Shown: positions 10,007-17,711 of the stretch, one piece after another
Position numbering within the stretch: position 1 is the first letter of the stretch
Layout: each line of letters begins with the position of its first letter
Assembly: GCF_030817055.1 (NCBI RefSeq)
Contig: NZ_JAUSYV010000002.1
Location: forward strand, 62,001-126,000
DNA length: 64,000 nt
DNA from: Bacillus sp. V2I10
GTDB lineage: Bacteria > Bacillota > Bacilli > Bacillales > Bacillaceae
Direction of reading: 5' to 3'
Notes under the pieces: model-generated
Told to the model about the DNA's origin: nothing
What the model saw: the letters and a program-made list of their open reading frames with translations, nothing else
Databases searched by the model: none
Translations under genes and position numbers: made by a program

Positions 10007-10615
10007 CTATTCTTTTACGGGAGGCAGAGAGGGCATGCTGCTGTTTTTAAATGCATCCCAAAACCAAAAGTCATATTGTGGCTTTAAGCTCTTAAAATGT
10101 TCAAGTTTAAATTGTCTATGAAGGTGGTATTCAACGTCACTCTCCGCATTCCAAACACTTCTATAATTGTTGGGATTTCAGTATCTTTTAACAATCCATC
10201 TGGCAATAAACCATTCCATAACGGATAAAACTTTGTATCAATTGGCCTTTGAACCAGACGTTTATTCTCGCACAAAATGTCATATAGTTTGCGTTCAAAT
10301 GAACTTTCTATTGGTACTCCGTATTTATTAATTGGTAGAATACCAATACTAATAAACTTTGGTGGTCTCCCTTTCCCTACACTTTTTACGAATCCACCTA
10401 CTATATATGGTCTAGATGAAACATTCAGAGATTCATTTACTTTTCCCCAATGGTTTTTGTTAACAGAAAACTTCATGATCGTTTTATCCTGAGGTGATTC
10501 CAGATCAATTAAAATTTCTGTTTCTGTCTCATGAACATCTTGTAAGGGAAATAATACAAATGGGTAAAACTTACCTTCTTGAGCCTGTTCAATGTAATAT
10601 ATTCCGCCTGTTCAT
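10007..10615 (-). pseudogene. DUF1173-like protein, 5'-truncated and frameshifted
   Basis: The frame runs from about 10615 (GIYYIEQAQEGKFYPF) through VSSRPYIVGGFVKSVGKGRPP and LLPDGLLKDTEIPTIIEVFGM. The last segment has the spacing of a PD-(D/E)XK nuclease core (D..., then ExFG), as I recall for DUF1173 proteins. Just after VFGMRR the frame shifts and continues as DVEYHLHRQFKLEHF, then KSLKPQYDFWFWDAF, to a TAG at 10007-10009. The N-terminal half is missing and the upstream edge abuts an unrelated gene fragment at about 10605-10615. DUF1173 genes usually sit on plasmids or integrative elements. Confidence 0.6.
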
Positions 10616-10843
10616 TAATCTGATATTCGATGTCTGCGCTGCAATTGCAGATAATATGACTGCTGGGGATGAAGAAAGAAACGGAGGCCCATGTCTTTCT
10701 CCAACACCAAAACCCTCAAATCCATGCTTTTCCGCATAAGTAGCTTGTTTTATTATAGATTGGAACTTTTGCTGTGCGGATAATGTTTCTCCGCTTACAG
10801 GGTTTTGAAGATTGTTGATCAGAGAAAATAAGAAAAATTTCAT
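10605..10843 (-). pseudogene. LLM-class flavin-dependent monooxygenase, 3'-truncated
   Basis: Starts at ATG 10843 with GGGGG 7 bases upstream: MKFFLFSLINNLQNP, then HGFEGFGVGERHGPPF and LSAIAAQTSNIRLM. This is the start of a luciferase-like monooxygenase (CmoO/YtmO-like in context). Homology stops after IRLM, and the frame runs into DUF1173 sequence and ends at 10589. About 75 of an expected 330-350 residues remain. It is the last member of the ribR-GNAT-sndA unit. Confidence 0.7.
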
Positions 10844-10904
10844 ATGCAATGCCCCCATTAAAAATCTATTTAAGTTTTCCAACAGAATAGCTTTTCTGTA
10901 ATTC

Positions 10905-12050
10905 TTAAATGTTTGTATATTGCTCCAGCAGTTCAATGGTACTTTCATACAAATAATAAGCAGCTTTCAGAATAGCTTTTTCATCCACAGTAAAAGATGG
11001 GTGATGCCAGTCTTCATTGCCACTTGTTCCAAAGAAAGCAAATGATCCCGGAATTTTTTGAAGATAGTAAGCAAAGTCTTCACCAGCAGTTGAAGGTTCG
11101 GGATCAACCACTTCAAGAGACAGTTTTTCAGCTGCAGTACGAGTAATTTCCGTTATAACAGAATTATTAATCAGGGGTGGCGGCCCCGCAAACCACTGGA
11201 TTTCTGCTTTTTGTGAAAAAGCTGTAGTAATGTGTTCAGTGACAGTATAAAAACGTTCCTTTACTTCTGATCTAACATTTACATCGAATGTGCGCACTGT
11301 GCCTTCAATTGTGACATCACCAGGGATGACGTTCCAGGTACTTCCTCCCTCAATCCTTGTTACACTGACTACAGCACTCTGAAGGGGTGAGACATTCCTG
11401 CTGACGATCGATTGAAGAGAGGTAATAAGTTGTGCTGTCGCAGTAATCGGATCACGGCTATTATTTGGTAAAGCAGCATGAGCCCCTTTTCCTTGAATGA
11501 CGACCTTAAACCTGTCGACAGCTGCCATCAATGGACCATTTTTTAGTCCAATTGTTCCCACTGGTAAATCCGGCTTGTTATGTAGACCAATGACTGCATC
11601 TACCCCAGTCAATTGACCATCTTTGATTAGTTTTTCTGCACCTCCCCCTATCTCTTCAGCAGGCTGAAACAATAATCGAACATTCCCTTTTAAATTCTCC
11701 TGATTTTCTTTTAAAAGATACGCAGCTCCAATAGCTGCAGCGGTATGAAAATCATGCCCGCAAGCATGCATGACTCCTTTAACTTTTGAGGCAAAAGGTA
11801 AGTCTGTGTTTTCTTCTATCGGCAATGCATCAATATCGGCACGCACAGCAATGGTTGGACCTGGTTTATCTCCTTTAATATCAGCAAATACACCAGTTTT
11901 TAGAGTCGTTGGCCGAATCTCAATCTTTTTTTCTTGAAGCCATGATGTAATTGACTTCGTTGTTTCAAATTCCTTTCTCGACAGCTCCGGATACTGATGT
12001 AAATGGCGTCTTATGGAGATTAAATATGCTTCTAGTTCCGCCTGGTTCAT
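10905..12050 (-). CDS. sndA: M20-family amidohydrolase, SndA/YtnL-like
   Basis: A 381-aa M20D amidohydrolase. Visible metal-site motifs: RRHLHQYPELS at the N-terminus, AVRADIDALPI, MHACGHDFHTA, QPAEEIGGGA, GLHNKPDLPVG and, near the C-terminus, STAGEDFAYYL. Start chosen at ATG 12050 with AAGGTG upstream; a GTG at 12059 is the alternative. In the B. subtilis ytm cluster the equivalent enzyme removes the acetyl group from an N-acetylated cysteine derivative in S-(2-succino)cysteine breakdown. That role here is inferred from neighbours (ribR upstream, acetyltransferase overlapping by 86 bases). It could equally be a general N-acyl amino acid hydrolase. Confidence 0.8.
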   Translation of the reverse strand: MNQAELEAYLISIRRHLHQYPELSRKEFETTKSITSWLQEKKIEIRPTTLKTGVFADIKGDKPGPTIAVRADIDALPIEENTDLPFASKVKGVMHACGHDFHTAAAIGAAYLLKENQENLKGNVRLLFQPAEEIGGGAEKLIKDGQLTGVDAVIGLHNKPDLPVGTIGLKNGPLMAAVDRFKVVIQGKGAHAALPNNSRDPITATAQLITSLQSIVSRNVSPLQSAVVSVTRIEGGSTWNVIPGDVTIEGTVRTFDVNVRSEVKERFYTVTEHITTAFSQKAEIQWFAGPPPLINNSVITEITRTAAEKLSLEVVDPEPSTAGEDFAYYLQKIPGSFAFFGTSGNEDWHHPSFTVDEKAILKAAYYLYESTIELLEQYTNI

Positions 12051-12576
12051 GAGGTTCACCTTCCCTTTTTAAATTAAACCGATAACATTTAACAAGAACA
12101 TTTTGATTCGTAAATTCTTTTGATTGGTCACGCGTAAATCCAAGCCATTCATATAATTGAATTGCCTTATGCATAACGTCACTAGAATGCAAATATAAAC
12201 TATCTGCTCCTTTTGATTTAGCATAGATAAGGCTTTCGTTCAATAATGCCCGCGCAACACCGCGTCCCCTTGCATCAGGATGGACGGCAAGCAACCTGAC
12301 AATCGGAGATGAAATTTCCAGCTCCGGTCTGCCATATGCTGTTTCAGATGTTTCAAACAATTGAAGGGTCCCGATTACGGATTGACCCGTCTTAGCTACT
12401 AAGATTCGATCTATTTGCATATTATCAACCGAGGCTGAAATATTTTCCAAATAGGCCTGCCAAGATTCTGGACTATTAAATTCTTTTTCATATTGTCTGT
12501 AGCTTTCGATCAGCAATTGACGAACGGTTTCTCTATCGTGTTCCTCTAGAATATGAATCGATAATTCTTGATTCAT
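11965..12576 (-). CDS. GNAT N-acetyltransferase
   Basis: A 203-aa protein with the acetyl-CoA binding motif A (VRLLAVHPDARGRGVARALL) at about 92-112 and the downstream YEWLGFT motif. The last 30 residues lie over the 5' end of the amidohydrolase gene and look unlike a GNAT fold, so a natural end near YRFNLKREG may have been lost. Located between ribR and the M20 deacylase. By analogy with SnaA/SnaB it may acetylate a cysteine derivative, pairing with the deacetylase; this is inference. A second GNAT gene of the locus is at 18923-19420. Confidence 0.75.
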   Translation of the reverse strand: MNQELSIHILEEHDRETVRQLLIESYRQYEKEFNSPESWQAYLENISASVDNMQIDRILVAKTGQSVIGTLQLFETSETAYGRPELEISSPIVRLLAVHPDARGRGVARALLNESLIYAKSKGADSLYLHSSDVMHKAIQLYEWLGFTRDQSKEFTNQNVLVKCYRFNLKREGEPHEPGGTRSIFNLHKTPFTSVSGAVEKGI

Positions 12577-12622
12577 TTATATCCGCCTCCTTAATATTTC
12601 GACTCGTCATTTAATGTACCAA

Positions 12623-13370
12623 TTATTTTACAGACCGAATATTTGGAGATCTTTTTTCTTGTCTATTGATATAACAAGTGACAAATTCGGTTAGCTTAAA
12701 AGTCAGTCCGCCACTTCCAAACCTAATAAATTTTCGGGGTTCTAAATCATTATTTTCATCTTTCACAAAGCTCAAGAAAGCTAAAATATATATTCTTCTG
12801 TATAGAACATTCAAAATGCCATATTCATAAAACCAGTTGTCAATAGTGTTATACACCCCTCTATTTATAGAATATTGCTGGTAGCACTTACTATAAAAAA
12901 TCAAGTCAGGAAGATTTAAATATTGGCTTTCCATTAAAGAGGTCTTGCTCTTGTGCTGAAGTATATCCAATGAAGTTAAAACGTTTCTCTGCATATAAAA
13001 TATCCCCCTTGATTTGATTTGTCAGCAGCTCTAAAGAATCAAACTTCTTTTCTTCTCTTACTTTAAAAAGAATGTGGCATCTTAGGTTTTCTCCGTAAAT
13101 ATCCCCCTGAAAATCAAGTAAATGTATTTCACATGTTTTTTGTGAATTAGAGTCAACAGTTGGCTTCACACCAACATTCATAACACCGAAGTATCTTCTT
13201 TCATGCAAAATGACCATTGCACCATATACTCCGTTACTCAGTCTGCTTACATTTGAATCAATATTTGCGGTAGGAAACCCCAGTTCCCTTCCAATTTTTC
13301 TTCCGGTAACGACTCTTCCTTCAATAAATACATCCGTTTTAATATCAGATAATAAGTTGTCTGTTCCCAA
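12623..13370 (-). pseudogene. ribR: RibR-like riboflavin kinase plus RNA-binding domain, frameshifted
   Basis: TTG start at 13370 with GGAGGG 7 bases upstream. The first 135 residues form a flavokinase domain (GRELGFPTANI, GVMNVGVKPTV, LDFQGDIYGENLRC). The frame then runs out as DLFNGKPIFKSS. In the next frame the C-terminal RibR domain continues: ESQYLNLPDLIFYSK, NRGVYNTIDNWFYEYGI, RRIYILAFLSF, KFIRFGSGGL. The shift lies near 12930-12950. B. subtilis RibR has the same two parts, and its C-terminal half is known to bind the FMN riboswitch. With one indel repaired the protein would be about 245 aa. The 12623-12994 frame lacks an RBS at a plausible start, so I treat it as one broken gene. Confidence 0.8.
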
Positions 13371-13414
13371 TATTGAACCCTCCTGTATATAAGCAAGTAA
13401 CCTGTTAAGTTTTC

Positions 13415-13468
13415 AAAAAAGGCCCAACCATATTATAAAATGGTTAGGCCTTTGGTTATCCAATCGAC
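13415..13468 (-). promoter_or_regulatory. Mini-hairpin/terminator element A in the ribR leader
   Basis: Minus-strand RNA: GUC-GA-UUGG-AUAA-CCAA-A-GGC, then the terminator stem GGCCUAACCA/UGGUUGGGCC and six U. One pair of the large stem is U-G on the minus RNA but C-A on the plus RNA, so the functional strand is minus. It ends 45 bases before the ribR start codon. Confidence 0.6.
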
Positions 13469-13520
13469 TCGATTTATTATCTTACATATTCAGTTTTGAC
13501 TCCGTTTTTTGATTTAGTTT

Positions 13521-13575
13521 AAATAAAAAGACATAACCCAACAAAAAGGGTTATGCCTTCGGTTATCCGATCAGC
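13521..13575 (-). promoter_or_regulatory. Mini-hairpin/terminator element B in the ribR leader
   Basis: Minus-strand RNA: GCU-GA-UCGG-AUAA-CCGA-A-GGC, then GGCAUAACCC/GGGUUAUGUC and UUUUUAUUU. A G-U pair on the minus RNA is an A-C mismatch on the plus RNA. It begins about 20 bases downstream of a strong promoter and is in tandem with element A. Confidence 0.62.
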
Positions 13576-13597
13576 TTTACTAATTTGATTATTACAA

Positions 13598-13627
13598 ATT
13601 GTAAAACATATTATTCCTACCTGTCAA
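13598..13627 (-). promoter_or_regulatory. Sigma-A promoter of the ribR unit
   Basis: On the minus strand a consensus TTGACA (13622-13627), 18 bases, TACAAT (13598-13603). The predicted leader is about 220 nt and contains elements B and A. I see no convincing gene in 13628-13969. Confidence 0.7.
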
Positions 13628-13969
13628 CTCAAATTTAAAGCCATAAACCTTAATATTAGAATGTAACACAATTAATGTAGTTTTCCATTTAGTGATTCAT
13701 TCCCACTACCTTTTTTAATAAGGATTTTTGAAAAGTTTACTTGATGATTTGACCTAGCCAAATTACTCTAAGGTCTCCCATTAATAAAATGCCACTTGTC
13801 ATTACACTTACAAAAAAACGTCTCCTTGTCTGTTGAATTAAATCCTCATTGTTTAATTTAAATGCATTTTTATTTTTTTATTATCCCTGCTTCTTCAGTA
13901 ATCCTGCCCTTTCGTATTATAAGGTCAATCAGTTAATTCTAATTGGTTTGCATTAAATGACTATTTTAA

Positions 13970-14128
13970 TCATTGACTTTTGAAGGTACGTTTGAATTCT
14001 TCTTCAAGCTCAGTTAGTGTTAATTCGAAAAGATGCAGATCATTTTTCTTGTAAATGCCATTGCTTAACAGTTTACTTATCAAATGACTCTTTCTTTTTT
14101 CAATAGCTTGACGAATAATATTACCCAT
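13970..14128 (-). CDS. FbpA-like small basic protein (52 aa)
   Basis: ATG at 14128 with AAAGGGGTG upstream. The sequence MGNIIRQAIEKRKSHLISKL continues with NGIYKKNDLHLFELTLTELEEEF. It resembles the Fur-regulated basic protein A family of bacilli (small, basic, IRxxIExRKxxLIxKL then LYELTLxELE). It follows directly on an S-box riboswitch, suggesting control by S-adenosylmethionine here rather than (or as well as) iron; no Fur box is evident. Function of the family in this setting is unknown. Confidence 0.65.
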   Translation of the reverse strand: MGNIIRQAIEKRKSHLISKLLSNGIYKKNDLHLFELTLTELEEEFKRTFKSQ

Positions 14129-14160
14129 TGCGAACACCCCTTTATTGAAGGGTTTTATAG

Positions 14161-14330
14161 CAATTAAAAACCCCTTCTGTTTTTAAGAAGAGGTTTCATC
14201 GCTTTTTAGCTTACCTCTTCTCATCTTCCAAGCACATTGCTTGTTGGATTTAGCACAGTCTTCTAGTGATAGAATCTGTTGCTGAGGTTTCATCGGGCCA
14301 TTCCCTCCGCCTCTCTTGATAAGAAGAAAA
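14161..14330 (-). ncRNA. S-box (SAM-I) riboswitch 1 with terminator
   Basis: The minus strand has the canonical core: AGAGAGGCGGAGGGAATGGC, CCGATGAAACCTCAGCAAC, then GTGCTAAATCC and GGAAGATGAGAAG closing P1 with CTTCTTATC. Aptamer about 14217-14326. The expression platform is AACCTCTTCT/AGAAGGGGTT with a U-run (14161-14195). It precedes the FbpA-like gene, so that gene should be off when SAM is plentiful. Confidence 0.93.
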
Positions 14331-14331
14331 T

Positions 14332-14360
14332 ACATTAATTTTTTACTAAAGATATCTCAA
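14332..14360 (-). promoter_or_regulatory. Promoter of riboswitch 1
   Basis: Minus strand TTGAGA (14355-14360), 17 bases, TAATGT (14332-14337), placing the transcript start at the base of the riboswitch P1 helix. Confidence 0.55.
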
Positions 14361-14411
14361 TCTATATTATTAGAATTTGTGTAAAATATACCTACAGATA
14401 TACTAGCCCTT

Positions 14412-14557
14412 TCAATCATCCCAAAATACAAATTTCTCATAACTATCTAATTGAGTAATTTCACCGTTCAGAAATGCACCGTTAAATTTCCATCCTTGAT
14501 CGTATTTATTAATTCAAGAACCTTACTAACGGCTTCCTTCTGGGAGTCTTTCACCAA
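14412..14557 (-). pseudogene. Small frameshifted ORF between tcyN and riboswitch 1
   Basis: A GTG at 14554 (or TTG at 14557) with GAAGG upstream opens VKDSQKEAVSKVLELIN. A second frame then gives KYDQGWKFNGAFLNGEITQ and LDSYEKFVFWDD-stop at 14412. Joined, they look like one small acidic protein of about 48 aa with an indel near the middle. No family recognised. Confidence 0.4.
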
Positions 14558-14570
14558 TTTATACCTTCTT

Positions 14571-14624
14571 ATTAAACAAAGCCCATACCGCTTTAGGGTA
14601 TGAGCTTTCGGATGACCGATCAGC
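14571..14624 (-). promoter_or_regulatory. Mini-hairpin/terminator element C after tcyN
   Basis: Minus-strand RNA: GCU-GA-UCGG-UCAU-CCGA-A-AGC, then AAGCUCAUACC/GGUAUGGGCUU and GUUUAAU. It lies 50 bases after the tcyN stop with no clear promoter between, so here it may simply end the tcy operon. Confidence 0.55.
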
Positions 14625-14673
14625 AAAACTTTATAATTTTTTTTATTTAGTACATCCCTTAACCTACTATTAT

Positions 14674-15429
14674 TTAAGAAATCTCCTGTATTAACTGAGG
14701 TCTTATTCTTTTCAAAAATTGCTTTGTACGATCTTCTTTTGGATTTGTAAAAATTTCAATTGGGGACCCTTCTTCTACGATTAATCCCTGATCCATAAAC
14801 ACCACGTGATTAGATACTTCTCTTGCAAATCCCATTTCATGCGTAACAACGATCATTGTAATACCTTCTAGAGCTATCTTTTTGATTACCTCAAGGACTT
14901 CTCCCACAAGTTCCGGATCAAGCGCAGAAGTTGGCTCATCAAAAAGGAGCACCTCTGGATTTAAAGAAAGGGCACGGGCAATTCCTACACGCTGCTGCTG
15001 CCCACCAGATAGCTGACTTGGATACGCATTAATTTTCTCAGATAGTCCTACCTTCTCAAGCATTTCTAAAGCTATTATTCTAGCAGCTTCCGGTTTTTTC
15101 TTTTGAACAATCACAAGCCCTTCCATTACATTCTCAAGCACTGTTTTATGTTTAAAAAGATTATATTGCTGAAAGACCATAGCGGTTCTTTTTCTCAAAG
15201 TAAGAATGTCGAGCTTGCTTGGTCTCTTGCAATCTACTGAATAGTCACCTATCGCAACTTTTCCATCACTTGGCTTCTCAAGAAAGTTTATGCAGCGCAG
15301 AAAGGTTGTTTTTCCAGATCCGCTGGGTCCTAGTATGACAACGATCTCGCCTTTCTTTACGGTTAGATTTATCCCTTTTAGGACCTCCTGGCCATGAAAT
15401 GATTTTTTTATGTTAGTTAGTTGGATCAT
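14674..15429 (-). CDS. tcyN: Cystine/sulfur amino acid ABC transporter ATP-binding protein
   Basis: A 251-aa polar amino acid ABC ATPase with Walker A GPSGSGKTT, Q-loop VFQQYNLF, signature LSGGQQQR, Walker B VLLFDEPTSALD and the switch His in VVTHEMGF. Start set at ATG 15429, which has AGAAGGGAG at good spacing; an ATG at 15435 overlaps the stop of the upstream permease but sits on the RBS. Last gene of the cmoO-tcyN operon. In B. subtilis TcyJKLMN takes up cystine and related sulfur compounds; the same role is inferred from operon partners. Confidence 0.92.
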   Translation of the reverse strand: MIQLTNIKKSFHGQEVLKGINLTVKKGEIVVILGPSGSGKTTFLRCINFLEKPSDGKVAIGDYSVDCKRPSKLDILTLRKRTAMVFQQYNLFKHKTVLENVMEGLVIVQKKKPEAARIIALEMLEKVGLSEKINAYPSQLSGGQQQRVGIARALSLNPEVLLFDEPTSALDPELVGEVLEVIKKIALEGITMIVVTHEMGFAREVSNHVVFMDQGLIVEEGSPIEIFTNPKEDRTKQFLKRIRPQLIQEIS

Positions 15430-15431
15430 AC

Positions 15432-16136
15432 TCATACTCCCTTCTCATAAACAAGAACTCTTCTTTCAATCCAAGCTGCCACTTGCTCCACTATAATAGT
15501 CAAGCCCCAGTAAATAAGCGCAGCTGCAATATATGCTTCTAAGAATTTCAAATTGCTGGAAGCTACAATATTGGCAGCACCGTTCAGCTCCTTTAAGGAA
15601 ACAATAAAAGCAATGGAAGAGGCGTGCAAAAACCCAACAAAAATATTCGTTAAATTAGGTATAGCTGCTGCGAATGCCTGAGGAATAATAATTCTTCTGA
15701 TTGTCTGGACAGAGCTCATTCCAATAGAATAAGCCGCCTCTATTTGACCTTTGTTTACAGCAAGGATTCCGGAGCGAATAATTTCAGACATATACGCACC
15801 AGCATTTAAAGAAAAGGCAATGAGAACAAACACGACAATTGGAATAGAGTTTGATTTAAACGCCCACCCATATTGATCTGCCATGGTGTCATACACCATT
15901 GGAATCCCTAAATAAATCACCATAATATGAAGCAAAATCGGTGTACCCCGGAAAAAAGATACATAAAAATCTGCTATGCGATGAATAAACTTGATTTTAT
16001 ACATCCGAATAACAGCGATCACCAGACCTATCCCCAAGCCTGCCAATAATGGGATGATCGTAACTGTAAGTGTTAGAGGCAAAGCTTTAATAATTTCGAG
16101 AAATGCAGTCAAGATAAAAAGAGTATCAATAACCAT
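15432..16136 (-). CDS. tcyM: Amino acid ABC transporter permease
   Basis: A 234-aa HisM/GlnP-type permease with about five membrane helices and the EAA loop EAAYSIGMSSVQTIRRIIIPQA in two parts around 133-155, which contacts the ATPase. The stop overlaps the start region of tcyN. It pairs with the homologous permease at 16152-16853, only 15 bases away. Confidence 0.9.
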   Translation of the reverse strand: MVIDTLFILTAFLEIIKALPLTLTVTIIPLLAGLGIGLVIAVIRMYKIKFIHRIADFYVSFFRGTPILLHIMVIYLGIPMVYDTMADQYGWAFKSNSIPIVVFVLIAFSLNAGAYMSEIIRSGILAVNKGQIEAAYSIGMSSVQTIRRIIIPQAFAAAIPNLTNIFVGFLHASSIAFIVSLKELNGAANIVASSNLKFLEAYIAAALIYWGLTIIVEQVAAWIERRVLVYEKGV

Positions 16137-16151
16137 CCATTTCCCTCCTTT

Positions 16152-16853
16152 TTAATTTGCTGCAATCCCATGGTCATATCTCTGGAGATGAATTTCTGAT
16201 TTTTTAAATACTTTTTCAAGCAGAATGGCAATAATATAGTAGATAATAGATAAGGATATATAGACCTCTAACGCATGCGCTGTTGCAGCAATCAGCGTAT
16301 CACCCCTGCCAAGCATATCCATTACTCCAATTGTAAACGCAAGGGATGTGTCTTTTAGAAAACCAATGACAGAGTTCCCGAAATTAGGAAATGCAATTAA
16401 AAGAGCCTGGGGCAGAATAATTCGATAAAACGTCTGCCTTTTATTCATTCCAATGCTGTATGCAGCTTCTTCCTGACCTTTTTCTACGCTTGCTACACTG
16501 CCGCGGATAATTTCCGAAAATGTCGCACCGCTGCTTAACGCATACGTAATTATGACAAAGTTCATAGGGTTCATACGAGTAATATCAACACCGACAACCT
16601 GCAGAATTGCAGGCAAACCATAGTAAATTAAGAACAATTGAATGATGATAGGTGTACCCCGCATAAATGAAACAAATAGGATAGCCGCTCGATTTAAACC
16701 TGGAATTTTATATATTCTGGGGATCGCAATCATAAAACCTATAACGATTCCTAAAAGGATGGAAAACACTAATATAAACAAGGTAATGTGCAAATACGAA
16801 AGCAGTTTTGGAATAAAATCCAGGATAAGGGTGAAATCAAATGCTTTACCCAT
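16152..16853 (-). CDS. tcyL: Amino acid ABC transporter permease
   Basis: A 233-aa permease homologous to the next gene, with SFMRGTPIIIQLFLIYYGLP (typical of the family) and an EAA loop EEAAYSIGMNKRQTFYRIIL. Gaps of 15 bases to both neighbours show tight operon packing. It probably forms a heterodimeric channel with the 15432-16136 product. Confidence 0.9.
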   Translation of the reverse strand: MGKAFDFTLILDFIPKLLSYLHITLFILVFSILLGIVIGFMIAIPRIYKIPGLNRAAILFVSFMRGTPIIIQLFLIYYGLPAILQVVGVDITRMNPMNFVIITYALSSGATFSEIIRGSVASVEKGQEEAAYSIGMNKRQTFYRIILPQALLIAFPNFGNSVIGFLKDTSLAFTIGVMDMLGRGDTLIAATAHALEVYISLSIIYYIIAILLEKVFKKSEIHLQRYDHGIAAN

Positions 16854-16868
16854 TATTCAATCCCCCCT

Positions 16869-17687
16869 TTAATTTGATTCAACTGAATAATCATCTCCAA
16901 GCCACTTTTTGCTCAGTTTGGTCAGTGTTCCATTTTCTTTAAGCTTCTTAAGTGCTTCATCAACTTGTTCCTGCAACTCCGTTTCCGCCTTATTAAACAA
17001 GAAATACACCTTAGAATTTATAATGATATCACCAACAACCTTTTGCTCTGCGTCAACGGCTTTATTGCTGAAGTCTACCGCAAACGGCGTGGCAAGTGTC
17101 GCACCTACACGGCCTTTTTTCAACTGCGTGGTTGCATCGTCTGATCCCTGACCAGCATAAACAATATTGATTTTATTGCCGTGTTCTTTATTGTATTTCT
17201 CCAAAAAGACAGCCGCATTGCTTGTGGCACCAACTATGATTTTTCTGCCATTTAAGTCATCAAGCGTTTCGATGTCATCGGTTTTCTCATTGACAGTGAT
17301 ATAAAGCGGTGAATAATTGTATGTTTCATCATTAAATAAGAATTTCTTTTTTCTTTCTTCATTCTGAGCCATATTATGGGCAATCATATCAATCTTCTTC
17401 GTTTCGAGACTTAAGAGAAGATTAGAGAATTCCATGGTGTTAAAATCGAATTCATAATCAGGTAAGAGCTTATCCATGGCGCGGATAACTTCCACGTCGT
17501 ACCCGGTTAATTTCCCATTTTCATCAATAAAACAAATGTTGGGGAACTGGGTCCCAGTTCCAACCACCACTTTTTTCACTTCACCGTTTTTATCCCCACC
17601 TTCAGCATTCATCGTTTGTTTTCCACCGCATCCTGCGGTAATAGCAAGTAAAAGAATAAACATTAAGATAGGTCCTATTTTTCTCAT
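16869..17687 (-). CDS. tcyK: Amino acid ABC transporter substrate-binding lipoprotein
   Basis: A 272-aa family 3 solute-binding lipoprotein. Signal with lipobox ITAGC, then VGTGTQFPNICF, GYDVEVIRAMDK and VGATSNAAVFLEKYN. It is a tandem paralogue of the next gene (about two thirds identical by eye), as with TcyJ/TcyK in B. subtilis. A separate pair of binding proteins suggests more than one sulfur ligand. Confidence 0.9.
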   Translation of the reverse strand: MRKIGPILMFILLLAITAGCGGKQTMNAEGGDKNGEVKKVVVGTGTQFPNICFIDENGKLTGYDVEVIRAMDKLLPDYEFDFNTMEFSNLLLSLETKKIDMIAHNMAQNEERKKKFLFNDETYNYSPLYITVNEKTDDIETLDDLNGRKIIVGATSNAAVFLEKYNKEHGNKINIVYAGQGSDDATTQLKKGRVGATLATPFAVDFSNKAVDAEQKVVGDIIINSKVYFLFNKAETELQEQVDEALKKLKENGTLTKLSKKWLGDDYSVESN

Positions 17688-17711
17688 TCCAGCCTCCTGA
17701 TTAACCAGTTT

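Noticed and set aside
13421..13450. Elements A-E as plus-strand structures
   Set aside because: In A, B and C a minus-strand G-U pair becomes an A-C mismatch on the plus strand, and U-runs follow only on the minus strand.
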